48,693 nt of DNA from Cyclobacteriaceae bacterium. GTDB taxonomy: Bacteria; Bacteroidota; Bacteroidia; Cytophagales; Cyclobacteriaceae. Position numbers and translations under genes: made by a program. The notes beneath the pieces are model-generated. The model saw only the letters and a program-made list of their open reading frames with translations. It was not told where the DNA came from and ran no database searches. The stretch is from NCBI GenBank assembly GCA_003565295.1, contig PXCO01000397.1, positions 1 to 48,693 on the forward strand, written 5' to 3'. Shown piece by piece: positions 41,274-48,693 of the stretch (positions are counted from its first letter, which is position 1; the number at the start of each line of letters is the position of its first letter).

Positions 41274-41801
41274 GTGAATTATATTATTTGTCATATTAGA
41301 AGAGTAGTTATCCTGCTATGGGTCTTGGGAGCCGCATTATTGCCGAATGTTTTGGCCCAATCCCAGCAAAAACTTTTCACCATTGAACGTAGCCTGAATG
41401 AAGATCAAATCGTGTATTTTCTTCATTTAGACGAAAAAGGACTTCCTCTGGAAGAAAATCCTATTCAGATAAAATGGTTAGATAAAGAAAAAACAGGTGA
41501 ATTGGTGCAAATTAACTGGATAAAGAAAAAATTTGGATATGGCATTGAAATCCTTTCCCAAAATGAAGAGCAAATTACATTCAGGTTTGTATCATATGAT
41601 AAAAAAGTCTTCACCCTGAAAAAAGACAATTCCGGTAATTATAATGTCTTTGGCACCATAAATAATTGCCCCATGAAAATTGAGCACATTTATCTAGAAA
41701 TGGATGGCGGTTCGTTCTGGAAACCCAACATTACCGAGGTAGCTGTAAAAGGGATTCATGAATTAGCCAATACTCGCTTAATAGCAACCTTTAACCCTTA
41801 A
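41274..41801 (+). CDS. DUF4833-like secreted protein
   Basis: A 175-residue protein read from GTG 41274; no better in-frame start is visible. A hydrophobic signal (about 9-28, ending NVLAQ) exports it. The mature part starts KLFTIERSLNEDQIVYFLHL and contains PIQIKWLDKEKTGELVQINW, KKFGYGIEIL and a final strand with HIYLEMDGGSFWKP. I tentatively assign DUF4833, a Bacteroidota family of unknown function, from the opening and the YGIE segment. Its place among envelope genes suggests a periplasmic role. Five bases separate it from the DinB gene. Confidence 0.65.
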   Translation: MNYIICHIRRVVILLWVLGAALLPNVLAQSQQKLFTIERSLNEDQIVYFLHLDEKGLPLEENPIQIKWLDKEKTGELVQINWIKKKFGYGIEILSQNEEQITFRFVSYDKKVFTLKKDNSGNYNVFGTINNCPMKIEHIYLEMDGGSFWKPNITEVAVKGIHELANTRLIATFNP

Positions 41802-41805
41802 TTCC

Positions 41806-42321
41806 ATGCAAATTGAATGTCAGGAAAACCTTCTAAGCATTTCAATCCTATTAGAAAGGCTAAATAAAGAACAGTACCAATTCCCCTCTAATTACCTTTC
41901 CGGTGCATCCATTGGCCAGCATATCAGACATGTTCTTGAATTTTACACCTGTCTCTCCAAGGCCTTTACAGAAGGGGGAGCCGTGAACTACGACCAAAGG
42001 AAAAGGGAGATACTGCTGGAAAAAGATCCAGAAGAGGCAAAAAAGGTTATAGATCAAATAATCGCCTGGCTGGGATCGGGGGAAGTTGCCGGGGAGGTTT
42101 ACCTTAAGGCTGCATATGGGGTGGCAAAAGAAAAAGCCCGCACCATTCCTTCCTCATTCCAAAGAGAACTGGCCTATTGCCTTGAACACAGTATTCACCA
42201 TCAGGCTTTAATTAAAATAGGTTTGTTTGAACAGGGACTTTCTAACTTTATTGACCCTGACTTTGGAGTGGCCCCATCTACCATCAAATTCCGGATGAAA
42301 AGCAAACAGGTTTCCTCCTAA
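41806..42321 (+). CDS. DinB-fold (four-helix bundle) metal-binding protein
   Basis: A 171-residue cytoplasmic protein of the DinB/YfiT-like superfamily. Metal-ligand histidines occur in GASIGQHIRHVLEFY (H39, H42) and LAYCLEHSIHHQALIKIG. DinB-fold proteins include thiol-S-transferases, hydrolases and isomerases using a divalent metal, as well as members without known activity. Being the only other clearly cytoplasmic enzyme-like product of the polyketide operon, it could tailor the product. The length is normal. It is followed 12 bases later by an outer-membrane gene. A second, unrelated DinB protein sits at the right edge of the window. Confidence 0.82.
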   Translation: MQIECQENLLSISILLERLNKEQYQFPSNYLSGASIGQHIRHVLEFYTCLSKAFTEGGAVNYDQRKREILLEKDPEEAKKVIDQIIAWLGSGEVAGEVYLKAAYGVAKEKARTIPSSFQRELAYCLEHSIHHQALIKIGLFEQGLSNFIDPDFGVAPSTIKFRMKSKQVSS

Positions 42322-42333
42322 CCCACCCTCTTC

Positions 42334-42897
42334 ATGCTAAGGAATCGAATCATACTATATTCTTTGTTGTCCTTTCAACTAGTTTATGGCTTGCCCTCAA
42401 TGGCACAAAATGCCCCTTCTTATAATAACAGGATTGGCCTCAATGTGTTGGGCCTGCCTGCCGATAACCTTGTGCTGACTTATGAACACAGCTTTTCCAA
42501 TAATGGGATTTGGGTTGGACTGGAACATCGGCTCAATCAATTGTCGGATGAAAAGGATCAACAAGTGAACTCTTTCGCATTGGAGTACCGCTACTATCTT
42601 TTCGCAAAAGAAAAAATCGCGAATGGCCCATTTGCGGGACTATTCACAAAATACCGCTGGGGTGATGAAAAGACCACCATTGGAGACATGGTTCAGCATC
42701 AGTACGAGGCGGTTTTCGCTGGGCTGAATACCGGGTATAGGTATAATTATAAAAGATTGGCCCTTTCGGCTTTTCTAGGTTATGGCTGGGCTCTCTGGTC
42801 TTCGGAATCAAGTCAGCCAGTGCATGTAGCGCATAATCTGAATGAAAATTACCTGGAAGATTTTAGAATCGGGCTAACGGTTGGTCTGGCATTTTAA
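42334..42897 (+). CDS. Small outer-membrane beta-barrel protein
   Basis: A 187-residue protein with a signal peptide (1-24, ending SMAQ). The rest alternates hydrophobic residues with aromatic girdles: NRIGLNVLGLPADNLVLTYE, FALEYRYYLF, GPFAGLFTKYRWG, AVFAGLNTGYRYNYKRL and LSAFLGYGWAL, and it ends with a terminal phenylalanine (GLTVGLAF), the signature for outer-membrane insertion. About eight strands fit. It resembles DUF3575-type proteins, but I would not assign that firmly. It is the second barrel of the polyketide operon. Confidence 0.78.
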   Translation: MLRNRIILYSLLSFQLVYGLPSMAQNAPSYNNRIGLNVLGLPADNLVLTYEHSFSNNGIWVGLEHRLNQLSDEKDQQVNSFALEYRYYLFAKEKIANGPFAGLFTKYRWGDEKTTIGDMVQHQYEAVFAGLNTGYRYNYKRLALSAFLGYGWALWSSESSQPVHVAHNLNENYLEDFRIGLTVGLAF

Positions 42898-42906
42898 TCA
42901 TTTTAC

Positions 42907-43761
42907 ATGCATAAATACTTCGAAATAGCATCGGTTGAGGGTAGTTTTCATCTGGCAGATGGAATCGATTTTGAAAACACACTAAAACAAACGGAAAATC
43001 ACCTCAAGTTCTTTTGGAATTATGGGGGTACGCCGATGCAGTTAAGGGTGGATCAGCAACTGATCACACTGGAGTCCAACACCTTGTTAAGTTGTACCTA
43101 CCTTCAAAAGATAGAAATCTTCAAAGAGCAAGTACACCCTGAAGTACTTCTGCTTGCCTTCAGTAGAGGCTTCTATTGCATACATACCTATGATTCTGAG
43201 GTTTCATGTAATGGCCTTCTGTTTTTTGGATCCAATTATACCCCTATCATCGTGTTGGATGAGGCTGAGGGAGGAAGATTGAGGACCCTAGCAAGTGTAC
43301 TTATGGAGGAATTTGATACCCGGGATCAAAATCAGGAGGAAATGCTCCGGTTGCTGCTTAAGCGGTTTATCATACGGGTAACGCGGCTTGCAAGAAAGCA
43401 ATTGGTCAATAGGAAACTGCCCGAAAAAGAACTGGAATTGATCAGACAATTCAATGTTTTGGTGGAAGAGCACTTCAAAGAGCTCAAGCAGGTGGTAGAT
43501 TATGCAGACTTGATGCACCGCTCCCCAAAAACAATTGCAAATATATTTTCACAGCAAGGGGAAAAAAGCCCCCTTGAAATTATTCATGACCGATTAGCCT
43601 TGGAAGCCAAGCGACTTCTGCTCTACACGGATAAGTCATCCAAAGAAATCGGCTGGGAATTGGGATTTGAAGAACCTTCTCAATTCAACCGTTTTTTTAA
43701 AAAACAAACGGGACTTCCCCCTAAGGAATTCCGCGATCAATTTTCCAGCTATATTTTTTAA
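42907..43761 (+). CDS. AraC-family transcriptional regulator
   Basis: A 284-residue regulator. The N-terminal part (about 1-180) is a cupin-like sensor with GGTPMQLRVDQQLITLES and FYCIHTYDSEVSCNGLLFFG. The C-terminal AraC domain has two helix-turn-helix units, YADLMHRSPKTIANIFSQQG and SSKEIGWELGFEEPSQFNRF, followed by FKKQTGLPPKEFR. It is nine bases after the small barrel gene and ends the operon, so autoregulation of the YceI-polyketide synthase unit is a reasonable guess. The repeat at 37846/41234 is one candidate site. Confidence 0.92.
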   Translation: MHKYFEIASVEGSFHLADGIDFENTLKQTENHLKFFWNYGGTPMQLRVDQQLITLESNTLLSCTYLQKIEIFKEQVHPEVLLLAFSRGFYCIHTYDSEVSCNGLLFFGSNYTPIIVLDEAEGGRLRTLASVLMEEFDTRDQNQEEMLRLLLKRFIIRVTRLARKQLVNRKLPEKELELIRQFNVLVEEHFKELKQVVDYADLMHRSPKTIANIFSQQGEKSPLEIIHDRLALEAKRLLLYTDKSSKEIGWELGFEEPSQFNRFFKKQTGLPPKEFRDQFSSYIF

Positions 43762-43826
43762 CTTAGAATACAACAGATGTCCAGATGTCCTTTGATCTAC
43801 TTTACACCTGATTTGTTGCATCATTT

Positions 43827-44654
43827 TTAATCCCTTTTTTCAATTGTTTTTTGCCAATTATCGAGTAAGGCTTCTGCAGTCTTTGAAAACTTACTTTTTA
43901 TAAAGGGGTGTAACAACCAATTTTGATAGTTACGTTTATATTGAAAATCAAAAAACATTTTGATTTTTGTTGTGCCGCTATCTAATCCTTGAACTTCCCA
44001 GGTTCCTTTTAAGCATTTGAAAGGATATGGATAATCAGCAGCCGAAGTGTCTACTTCAAAGGAATATGATTTTTCTTCCACCCACATTGTTCAGGTTTCT
44101 GACCAAGTATCATTCCCTTGTCTGCAACTACGAACCATTCCACGGAATTCGCCTGAAACAATTTTTACTTCATCAATATTGGGGGCAACTTTATCATAAT
44201 TTCCAACATCTGAAATCACTTTCCATACAGAATGTTTACCTGCCTTTATTACCCTTTCAAATTCAAAGTGTTTTTTTTTATCTTCATCATCAATTTGCAC
44301 CAAAGCCTTAGATTGATTGATCCCCATTAATAAAACCATAAATGCAATAGTCGCAATAGTGATATTACCTTCTTTAGAAATTTCAAATGGGTCAAATGTA
44401 ATTAATACAATACTGCCAATAACCCAAATAAAATCTTGTGCAATAATCCAAAGAACAGCAATAGGTCGTTGATTTTTAATTTCGTAAATGATTGTACCTG
44501 CAAAAAAAAGTAATGCAATACCTGTTACCCAAAATACAGTGGTGTTTGTAGTTTCAAACAAATTGGCTATTTGTTGATTCAATGCAATTAACATAATGCC
44601 AGATACTCCCGAAAACCAGGCATTAAGTTGAAGGGCTTTTTGTAGTTTGTTCAT
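43827..44654 (-). pseudogene. Membrane protein with SRPBCC domain, broken by in-frame TGA
   Basis: From ATG 44654 the frame encodes four transmembrane helices (about 10-115 of the product) and then an SRPBCC/polyketide-cyclase-like domain starting KHFEFERVIKAGKHSVWKVI. The frame stops at TGA 44091-44093 after NDTWSET, yet the same frame continues without another stop to 43827 with VEEKSYSFEVDTSAADYPYP and the C-terminal half of the domain. Intact, it would be about 275 residues. The TGA sits where family members, as I recall, often have cysteine (W.ETC). It is a point-mutation pseudogene or a sequencing error. The region is notably AT-rich and divergent from an AraC regulator. Confidence 0.75.
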
Positions 44655-44733
44655 CCTAGTTTTAAATTTTGTTGATGCAATAATAGGGGCAAAATAGTTG
44701 TGTATATTGATATTTTGCGCCAAGTTTGAATAA

Positions 44734-45699
44734 ATGAAGGTACGGGCACCCTATATCGCCAACTTGTTTGAATATGCTTTTTACAAAGGTGTTTCCGAAG
44801 AAATGTTGAGAGATTACCTTAAAGAAAAGGATATTGATGTTTGCAACCCAAATAATACTGTTACTGAAATGGAGTATTTAAACGTGCTTGAAGCTTTGTT
44901 GAAAGCAACTGGTGATAAAAATTTTGGGATTCATTTTGGCTGTTATTTGAATATAAAAGCGTTGGGATTTATAGTAAAACTTTCATTCAACTCCTCAAGT
45001 ATCGAACAAGCGGTTTTTATTCTTCAAAATTACTTACAGAATACATTTCCTCTGGTTAGTTTAGAAAGTGAAGAGATTGAGGGGAAATACATATTGAAAT
45101 TGACGACCATAATTAAAGATATAGAATTGAGCCATCAGGTTTTGGATTTTGTTTACTGTTTTATATATCGGGAGTTTAGGTTGATGTTATCAAATGACTT
45201 CATTCCAGTATTGGAAGTACCAAAGTCAACTACTACCGAACTTGCCAATTTTTTAGATGCAGAATTAATAAGAGGAGTAGGGTATAGCTTCACCTATGAT
45301 GCCACCGTTTTGAATGCAGAAATCAACAAAAAGGCACTCAGAGAAATTGAGTTTTTACTTCCAAAATTTTTACAAATGCTTGATAAAAAAAATGCTGGTT
45401 ACAAACCGTTCGGTATGAAGGTCAGAAATATGGTATTGAATATGTGTAAACCTGAACTTCCTACTTTTAATCAGGTAGCCACCCAATTTCCCTTAAGTAA
45501 CAGAACCATTCAGCGGAAGCTCACCGATGAAGGATTATCGTTTCGTAAAATAACGAATGAAATTAAAAATGAATTATCAAGCTATTTGTCAAAAGGCCAT
45601 AAAATGAAAACCCAAGATATTGCTTATCTCCTCGGGTATTCAGAAACCAGTGCCTATCTCCATGCTGTCAAAAAGTGGGAGGGTGAACTCGAAAAGTGA
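44734..45699 (+). CDS. AraC-family regulator with clipped C-terminus
   Basis: A 321-residue regulator. An N-terminal arabinose-binding-like sensor (about 15-195, EEMLRDYLKEKDI, GIHFGCYLNIKALG) precedes an AraC helix-turn-helix domain: FNQVATQFPLSNRTIQRKLT, then MKTQDIAYLLGYSETSAYLH and AVKKWEG. Relatives continue after KKWxG with SPxxYR; here it ends GELEK, so the last ten or so residues are missing and replaced. It may still function. It is divergent from the broken SRPBCC gene, which it probably regulates. Its base composition (about one third G+C in a sampled 60-base stretch) is much lower than that of its neighbours, suggesting transfer. Confidence 0.85.
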   Translation: MKVRAPYIANLFEYAFYKGVSEEMLRDYLKEKDIDVCNPNNTVTEMEYLNVLEALLKATGDKNFGIHFGCYLNIKALGFIVKLSFNSSSIEQAVFILQNYLQNTFPLVSLESEEIEGKYILKLTTIIKDIELSHQVLDFVYCFIYREFRLMLSNDFIPVLEVPKSTTTELANFLDAELIRGVGYSFTYDATVLNAEINKKALREIEFLLPKFLQMLDKKNAGYKPFGMKVRNMVLNMCKPELPTFNQVATQFPLSNRTIQRKLTDEGLSFRKITNEIKNELSSYLSKGHKMKTQDIAYLLGYSETSAYLHAVKKWEGELEK

Positions 45700-45969
45700 A
45701 GCGAAGCAGCTGGTATTATCCTACGAAATTATAATGTTTATTTCGGTTGTACCATTGGCCAATACCTCCAGCTCAGGCTTAGAGATTGCCTTTAGTTGGC
45801 ACAAAGTTTAGGGAATCTCACGAAACCAGACCAGCACCTTTGAATTGTTATTTTTTACTTTTTCAGGCTATTCAGCTACTATCTGTAGACCTATTAATTC
45901 AGGCGGTTTATAACCTCTATGAAATGCGGTTGAATAATTGAAGCCAGGGCAATATAAAAGCTCCAATAG
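45700..45969. other. Degraded spacer between AraC gene and DUF3179 remnant
   Basis: Two hundred and seventy bases without a credible ORF. It follows directly on the altered AraC C-terminus and precedes a headless DUF3179 fragment, as expected at a deletion or insertion junction. No inverted repeats or transposase remnants were seen. Confidence 0.5.
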
Positions 45970-46203
45970 AACGGATTGGAAATCAACGGAAAACACAAAG
46001 CCTATCCCTTTTCAGAGCTGACAAAATCCGGTGAACCTGAAATAGAGGATGTGTTTCAGGGCCAAAAGCTGTCCATAAATTTTGATGTAGACAGCCAAAG
46101 TGCCGAAATCAGGGACGCCGAAGGAAATATTATCCCGACCGTGATGAACTTCTGGTTTGCCTGGTATGCGTTTTACCCGGAGACAGAGGTTTTCAAGTTT
46201 TGA
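45970..46203 (+). pseudogene. C-terminal remnant of a DUF3179 protein
   Basis: An open segment of 77 codons directly after a TAG at 45967. GLEINGKHKAYPFSEL, the VDSQSAEIRDAEG strand and NFWFAWYAFYPETEVFKF are the last part of DUF3179 proteins, which are normally about 250-400 residues long. The N-terminal two thirds are absent. The only start would be TTG 45976. Function of the family is unknown. The fragment is the tail of a gene whose 5' part was deleted, probably in the same event that altered the AraC gene end. Confidence 0.75.
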
Positions 46204-46374
46204 ACCTGCTGTTGACACCAAGTGTGGGACATCCTACCTTCCTTTGGAAAAATTGACAAAAAATGAAGAGGATTACTGACACTTCCCGAAAGAATGATCC
46301 CTGATAGTTGTAGGCTCCTCAATGGAAAGTTTGTAATTTAAGTGTTGTTATGGAGCATTTTTAACTTTAAAGAT

Positions 46375-47748
46375 ATGACCATGAAATTTGATGCGATAGT
46401 AATAGGTTCAGGACAGGCAGGAACGCCATTGGTTTTTAAGCTTGCGGGTGAAGGGATGAAAGTAGCCTTTATAGAAAAAGAACATTTGGGGGGGACCTGC
46501 GTCAATGTGGGATGTACCCCGACCAAAGCCTATGTGGCGAGCGCCCGGAGGATGTTTGATGCCCTCAATGGGGAAGCGCTGGGCGTATCCATCCCGAAAG
46601 GAACCCAGTTGAACCTGTCACAGGTAAAGCAACGAAAAGATGAAATGATTAAAAATTCGGTTGACGGGATGGCTGCCGGGATTGAAAAAAACGAGCACAT
46701 CACATTGATCAAAGGCATTGCCAAGTTTACCGACACGCATACCGTTGAAGTGAATGGTGAAGAATTGTCGGCTGAACAAATTTTTATCAATGTAGGCGCC
46801 AGGCCTTTTATCCCGGAAGATTTGAAAGGAGTCAATTACCTTACCAACCAAAGCATATTGGAACTGGAGCAATTGCCGGAGCATTTAATCATCATCGGTG
46901 GAAGCTATATTGGTCTGGAATTTGGACAGATGTTCAGGCGTTTTGGCAGCAAAGTGACCCTCATAGAAAAATCAGACCGAATCATTTCCAGAGAGGATGA
47001 AGATGTCTCCAGGGAAATACAGCAGGTGATGGAACGAGAGGGCGTCGAATTTCGGCTAAATGCGACCTGCATTGGTGCACGGGAAGAAAAAGACGGCCAG
47101 TTGCTAGTTTCTGTAACCTGCGAAAAGGGGCTTCCCGAAATCCGTGGATCGCATGTGTTGGTAGCGGTAGGCCGGACTCCCAATACAGACCTGCTTCAAC
47201 TTAAGGCCGCAGGTATTAAAACAGACGAACGGGGATATATAGGGGTAACCGATACACTGGAAACCAATATTCCCGGAATTTATGCCTTGGGCGATTGCAA
47301 CGGGAAGGGTGCATTTACACATACTGCCTACAACGATTATGAAATCATTAATGCCAACCTGTTTGAACAGGGAAGCCGAAAAGTAAGTGACCGTATTCTC
47401 ACCTATGGCCTATTTGTAGACCCTCCATTGGGTCGCGCCGGAATCACGCTAAAAGAGGCAAAAGATCAAAACCTGGACATTTTGGTCGGGTACCGAGATA
47501 TGAAACGCATCGCCCGGGCAAAAGAGAAAGGAGAAACGGATGGTTTCATCCGGGTAATTGTAGATAAGAAAACGGAGAAAATTCTTGGAGCTACCGTTCT
47601 GGGAGTAGGAGGAGATGAAATTATCAGCAGTATTCTCAACCTGATGTATGGGGGACTCCCCTACACCGTGATTCGGGATGGGGTATTCCCACACCCCACG
47701 GTAGCCGAATTGATACCCACCTTGCTGGAAAGTTTAGAACCGGGATGA
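46375..47748 (+). CDS. MerA/Lpd-like FAD-NAD(P) disulfide oxidoreductase
   Basis: A 457-residue flavoprotein starting at ATG 46375 (46381 is also possible; the GTG at 46342 is unlikely). FAD-binding VIGSGQAGTPLV, redox-active pair in GGTCVNVGCTPTKAYVASAR (C42, C47), NAD(P)-binding IIGGSYIGLEFGQMF, the second FAD motif GIYALGDCNGKGAFTHTA and dimerisation domain with DGVFPHPTVAELIPTLL are all present. It has TPTK rather than IPSK, like mercuric reductases, but lacks both the N-terminal metal-binding domain and the C-terminal cysteine pair needed for Hg2+ delivery. It is therefore not a true MerA; its substrate is unknown. Confidence 0.9.
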   Translation: MTMKFDAIVIGSGQAGTPLVFKLAGEGMKVAFIEKEHLGGTCVNVGCTPTKAYVASARRMFDALNGEALGVSIPKGTQLNLSQVKQRKDEMIKNSVDGMAAGIEKNEHITLIKGIAKFTDTHTVEVNGEELSAEQIFINVGARPFIPEDLKGVNYLTNQSILELEQLPEHLIIIGGSYIGLEFGQMFRRFGSKVTLIEKSDRIISREDEDVSREIQQVMEREGVEFRLNATCIGAREEKDGQLLVSVTCEKGLPEIRGSHVLVAVGRTPNTDLLQLKAAGIKTDERGYIGVTDTLETNIPGIYALGDCNGKGAFTHTAYNDYEIINANLFEQGSRKVSDRILTYGLFVDPPLGRAGITLKEAKDQNLDILVGYRDMKRIARAKEKGETDGFIRVIVDKKTEKILGATVLGVGGDEIISSILNLMYGGLPYTVIRDGVFPHPTVAELIPTLLESLEPG

Positions 47749-47766
47749 TCGGGTAACCGAAAATAA

Positions 47767-48267
47767 TCAGTATACCTTTTCCCCTTTATTTAGCCACATG
47801 CCCCACATTTTATTGTAGGTATGCACCCGGTCCGTCAGAATGGAATCGGGTGTAAAGACCGGATTGCCTTCGTTTACCCAGTGAAAAATCCCTCCATACA
47901 AGTTATATACATTTTGGTACCCTTCGGCTTTCAGTTTTTGGCCTATTTCCTGACTTCGGGCCCCAATGGAGCAATAAACGACAATGGTCTCGTCCTTTGA
48001 AATTTCTGACACCGACTCCATGGAAAATGTTTCGTACCCTACCCATTGGGCTGACTCAAGATGGCTAACGGAAAATTCATCCCGTTCCCGGGTATCCAAA
48101 ATCACCGCATCCTTTAGCAAGTCTTTCTGCTCGGGGTAAACCAGTGGAAAGTCCTTGTCATAGGTGGTTTTTAGCAAGGTTTTAAAGGGAAGGCTTTGTG
48201 AAATTGCCGGGACCGCAAAAAAAACCCAGGCAATGAAACAAATTAACCGTGGAAAGGATACATTCAT
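47767..48267 (-). CDS. Secreted rhodanese-domain protein
   Basis: A 166-residue protein from ATG 48267, chosen because a signal peptide follows (NVSFPRLICFIAWVFFAVPA, ending ISQ); the ORF extends upstream without coding character. The rhodanese domain shows VILDTRERDEFSVSHLESAQ, ETIVVYCSIGARSQEIG with the active cysteine in the CSIGAR loop, and VYNLYGGIFHWVNEG. Export implies sulfur transfer or persulfide handling in the periplasm. It converges on the MerA-like oxidoreductase with 18 bases between stops, so they are not cotranscribed, though both concern thiol chemistry. Confidence 0.88.
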   Translation of the reverse strand: MNVSFPRLICFIAWVFFAVPAISQSLPFKTLLKTTYDKDFPLVYPEQKDLLKDAVILDTRERDEFSVSHLESAQWVGYETFSMESVSEISKDETIVVYCSIGARSQEIGQKLKAEGYQNVYNLYGGIFHWVNEGNPVFTPDSILTDRVHTYNKMWGMWLNKGEKVY

Positions 48268-48349
48268 AGGAAAATAACACGCATATACAGTCAATAATTT
48301 CCCAAAAACAGTGAAATGTTGTCCAAAGGGCAATCTTTTAACGGGATTT

Positions 48350-48693
48350 CTACCAGCCAACGTAGCCGGGAGCCGGCACACCCTTCATCCGAAGGTAAAC
48401 CAAGCATTGTGCCCGGTGATGGGCCTGATGGTCACGCAGCAGATAAAAAATATTCTCCTTGGTCATTGCCACGCCTCTGAACTCAATTTCTTCGTTTAAA
48501 AGAGTATCGGAAGCATTACGGATCAAATCCTGCACATAGGCATTGGCCCGGTCAAGTATTTCCAGGACCGCATCCTTTTCCAATTCCGAGGACTCCTCCT
48601 TCTTGTAGAAAGACTTTCTATTCCCTGTAATAATGGCGGTCAAAGAACTGATGTTATCCACAACATGGAGGAATTGCTCTTGAAAAGACATTG
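48350..48693 (-). CDS. DinB-family protein, N-terminus beyond window
   Basis: The visible 113 codons are the C-terminal two thirds of a DinB-fold protein: MSFQEQFLHVVDNISSLTAI (first metal histidine H9 in FLHVVDN), then FRGVAMTKENIFYLLRDHQA and HHRAQCLVYLRMKGVPAPGY, the usual ending. The methionine at 48691 is probably internal, because relatives have a further 40 or so residues with the first helix upstream. Function is unknown; the DinB fold supports metal-dependent thiol transferases in some actinobacterial and Bacillus members. It lies 82 bases upstream of the rhodanese gene on the same strand. Confidence 0.85.
   Translation of the reverse strand, partial: MSFQEQFLHVVDNISSLTAIITGNRKSFYKKEESSELEKDAVLEILDRANAYVQDLIRNASDTLLNEEIEFRGVAMTKENIFYLLRDHQAHHRAQCLVYLRMKGVPAPGYVGW

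Noticed and set aside
44085-44096. In-frame TGA as a selenocysteine codon
   Set aside because: The position may be a cysteine site in relatives, but no SECIS-like hairpin stood out after the TGA and no selenoprotein machinery is in the window; a nonsense mutation or sequencing error is simpler.
45620-45811. Open frame of 63 codons overlapping the AraC C-terminus
   Set aside because: It is out of frame with the regulator and does not restore the missing family C-terminus; no independent features.

Overview
The window reads as chromosomal DNA of a Bacteroidota bacterium, most likely a Cytophagales / Cyclobacteriaceae-type marine or soil organism. The evidence is a MurF-alanine racemase fusion, a three-gene glycogen locus (GH57, GT4, debranching enzyme), Wzi-like and YceI-like envelope proteins, many SPII lipoproteins, start codons without Shine-Dalgarno sequences, and several promoters of the Bacteroidota form TTG-(19-20)-TAnnTTTG. 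I see no prophage, no intact insertion sequence, no rRNA operon and no CRISPR array. Gene density is high and strands alternate often.

Layout. 0-7.5 kb: a cut-off secreted protein, an M28 peptidase, a lipoprotein-Wzi pair, MurF-Alr, a small secreted protein, and a HisA-like TIM barrel whose catalytic aspartate is tryptophan. 7.7-12.7 kb: a secreted sugar-isomerase-like protein, two thiol-redox proteins ending at a strong terminator, a PNPOx-like flavoprotein, a methionine aminotransferase, a secreted GlcG/HbpS protein and YjbQ. 12.7-18.5 kb (minus): GH140-like hydrolase, DsbD, M20 dipeptidase and OxyR. 18.7-23.7 kb (plus, divergent from oxyR): a Fe3+ ABC transporter (lipoprotein, permease, ATPase) and a two-domain thioredoxin-like lipoprotein that fuses the two modules seen as separate genes at 8.7-9.8 kb. 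23.8-28 kb: Kazal lipoprotein, DUF2461 protein, a lipoprotein, a 2-oxoglutarate/Fe(II) oxygenase and a chromate-type transporter. 28.3-32.7 kb: glycogen locus. 32.8-34.6 kb: a 47-residue ORF, tRNA-His and dihydroorotase. 34.6-37 kb: DEAD-box helicase and two related small secreted proteins. 37-38 kb: a repeat-rich spacer.

38-43.8 kb is the most coherent candidate for an undescribed system. Two small coupled ORFs are followed by a tight plus-strand operon: YceI-like lipid-binding protein, type III polyketide synthase, BamA/TamA-like outer-membrane barrel without POTRA domains, DUF4833-like protein, DinB-fold protein, small outer-membrane barrel and AraC regulator. This looks like synthesis, carriage and outer-membrane placement of a polyketide-derived lipid, but that is inference.

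43.8-46.2 kb is AT-richer and degraded: an SRPBCC gene broken by an in-frame TGA, a divergent AraC regulator with a clipped C-terminus, and the tail of a DUF3179 gene. It reads as a decaying acquired island. The right end carries a MerA-like flavin oxidoreductase without the C-terminal cysteine pair, a secreted rhodanese and a cut-off DinB protein. Domain names come from motif recognition by eye; no database search was possible.
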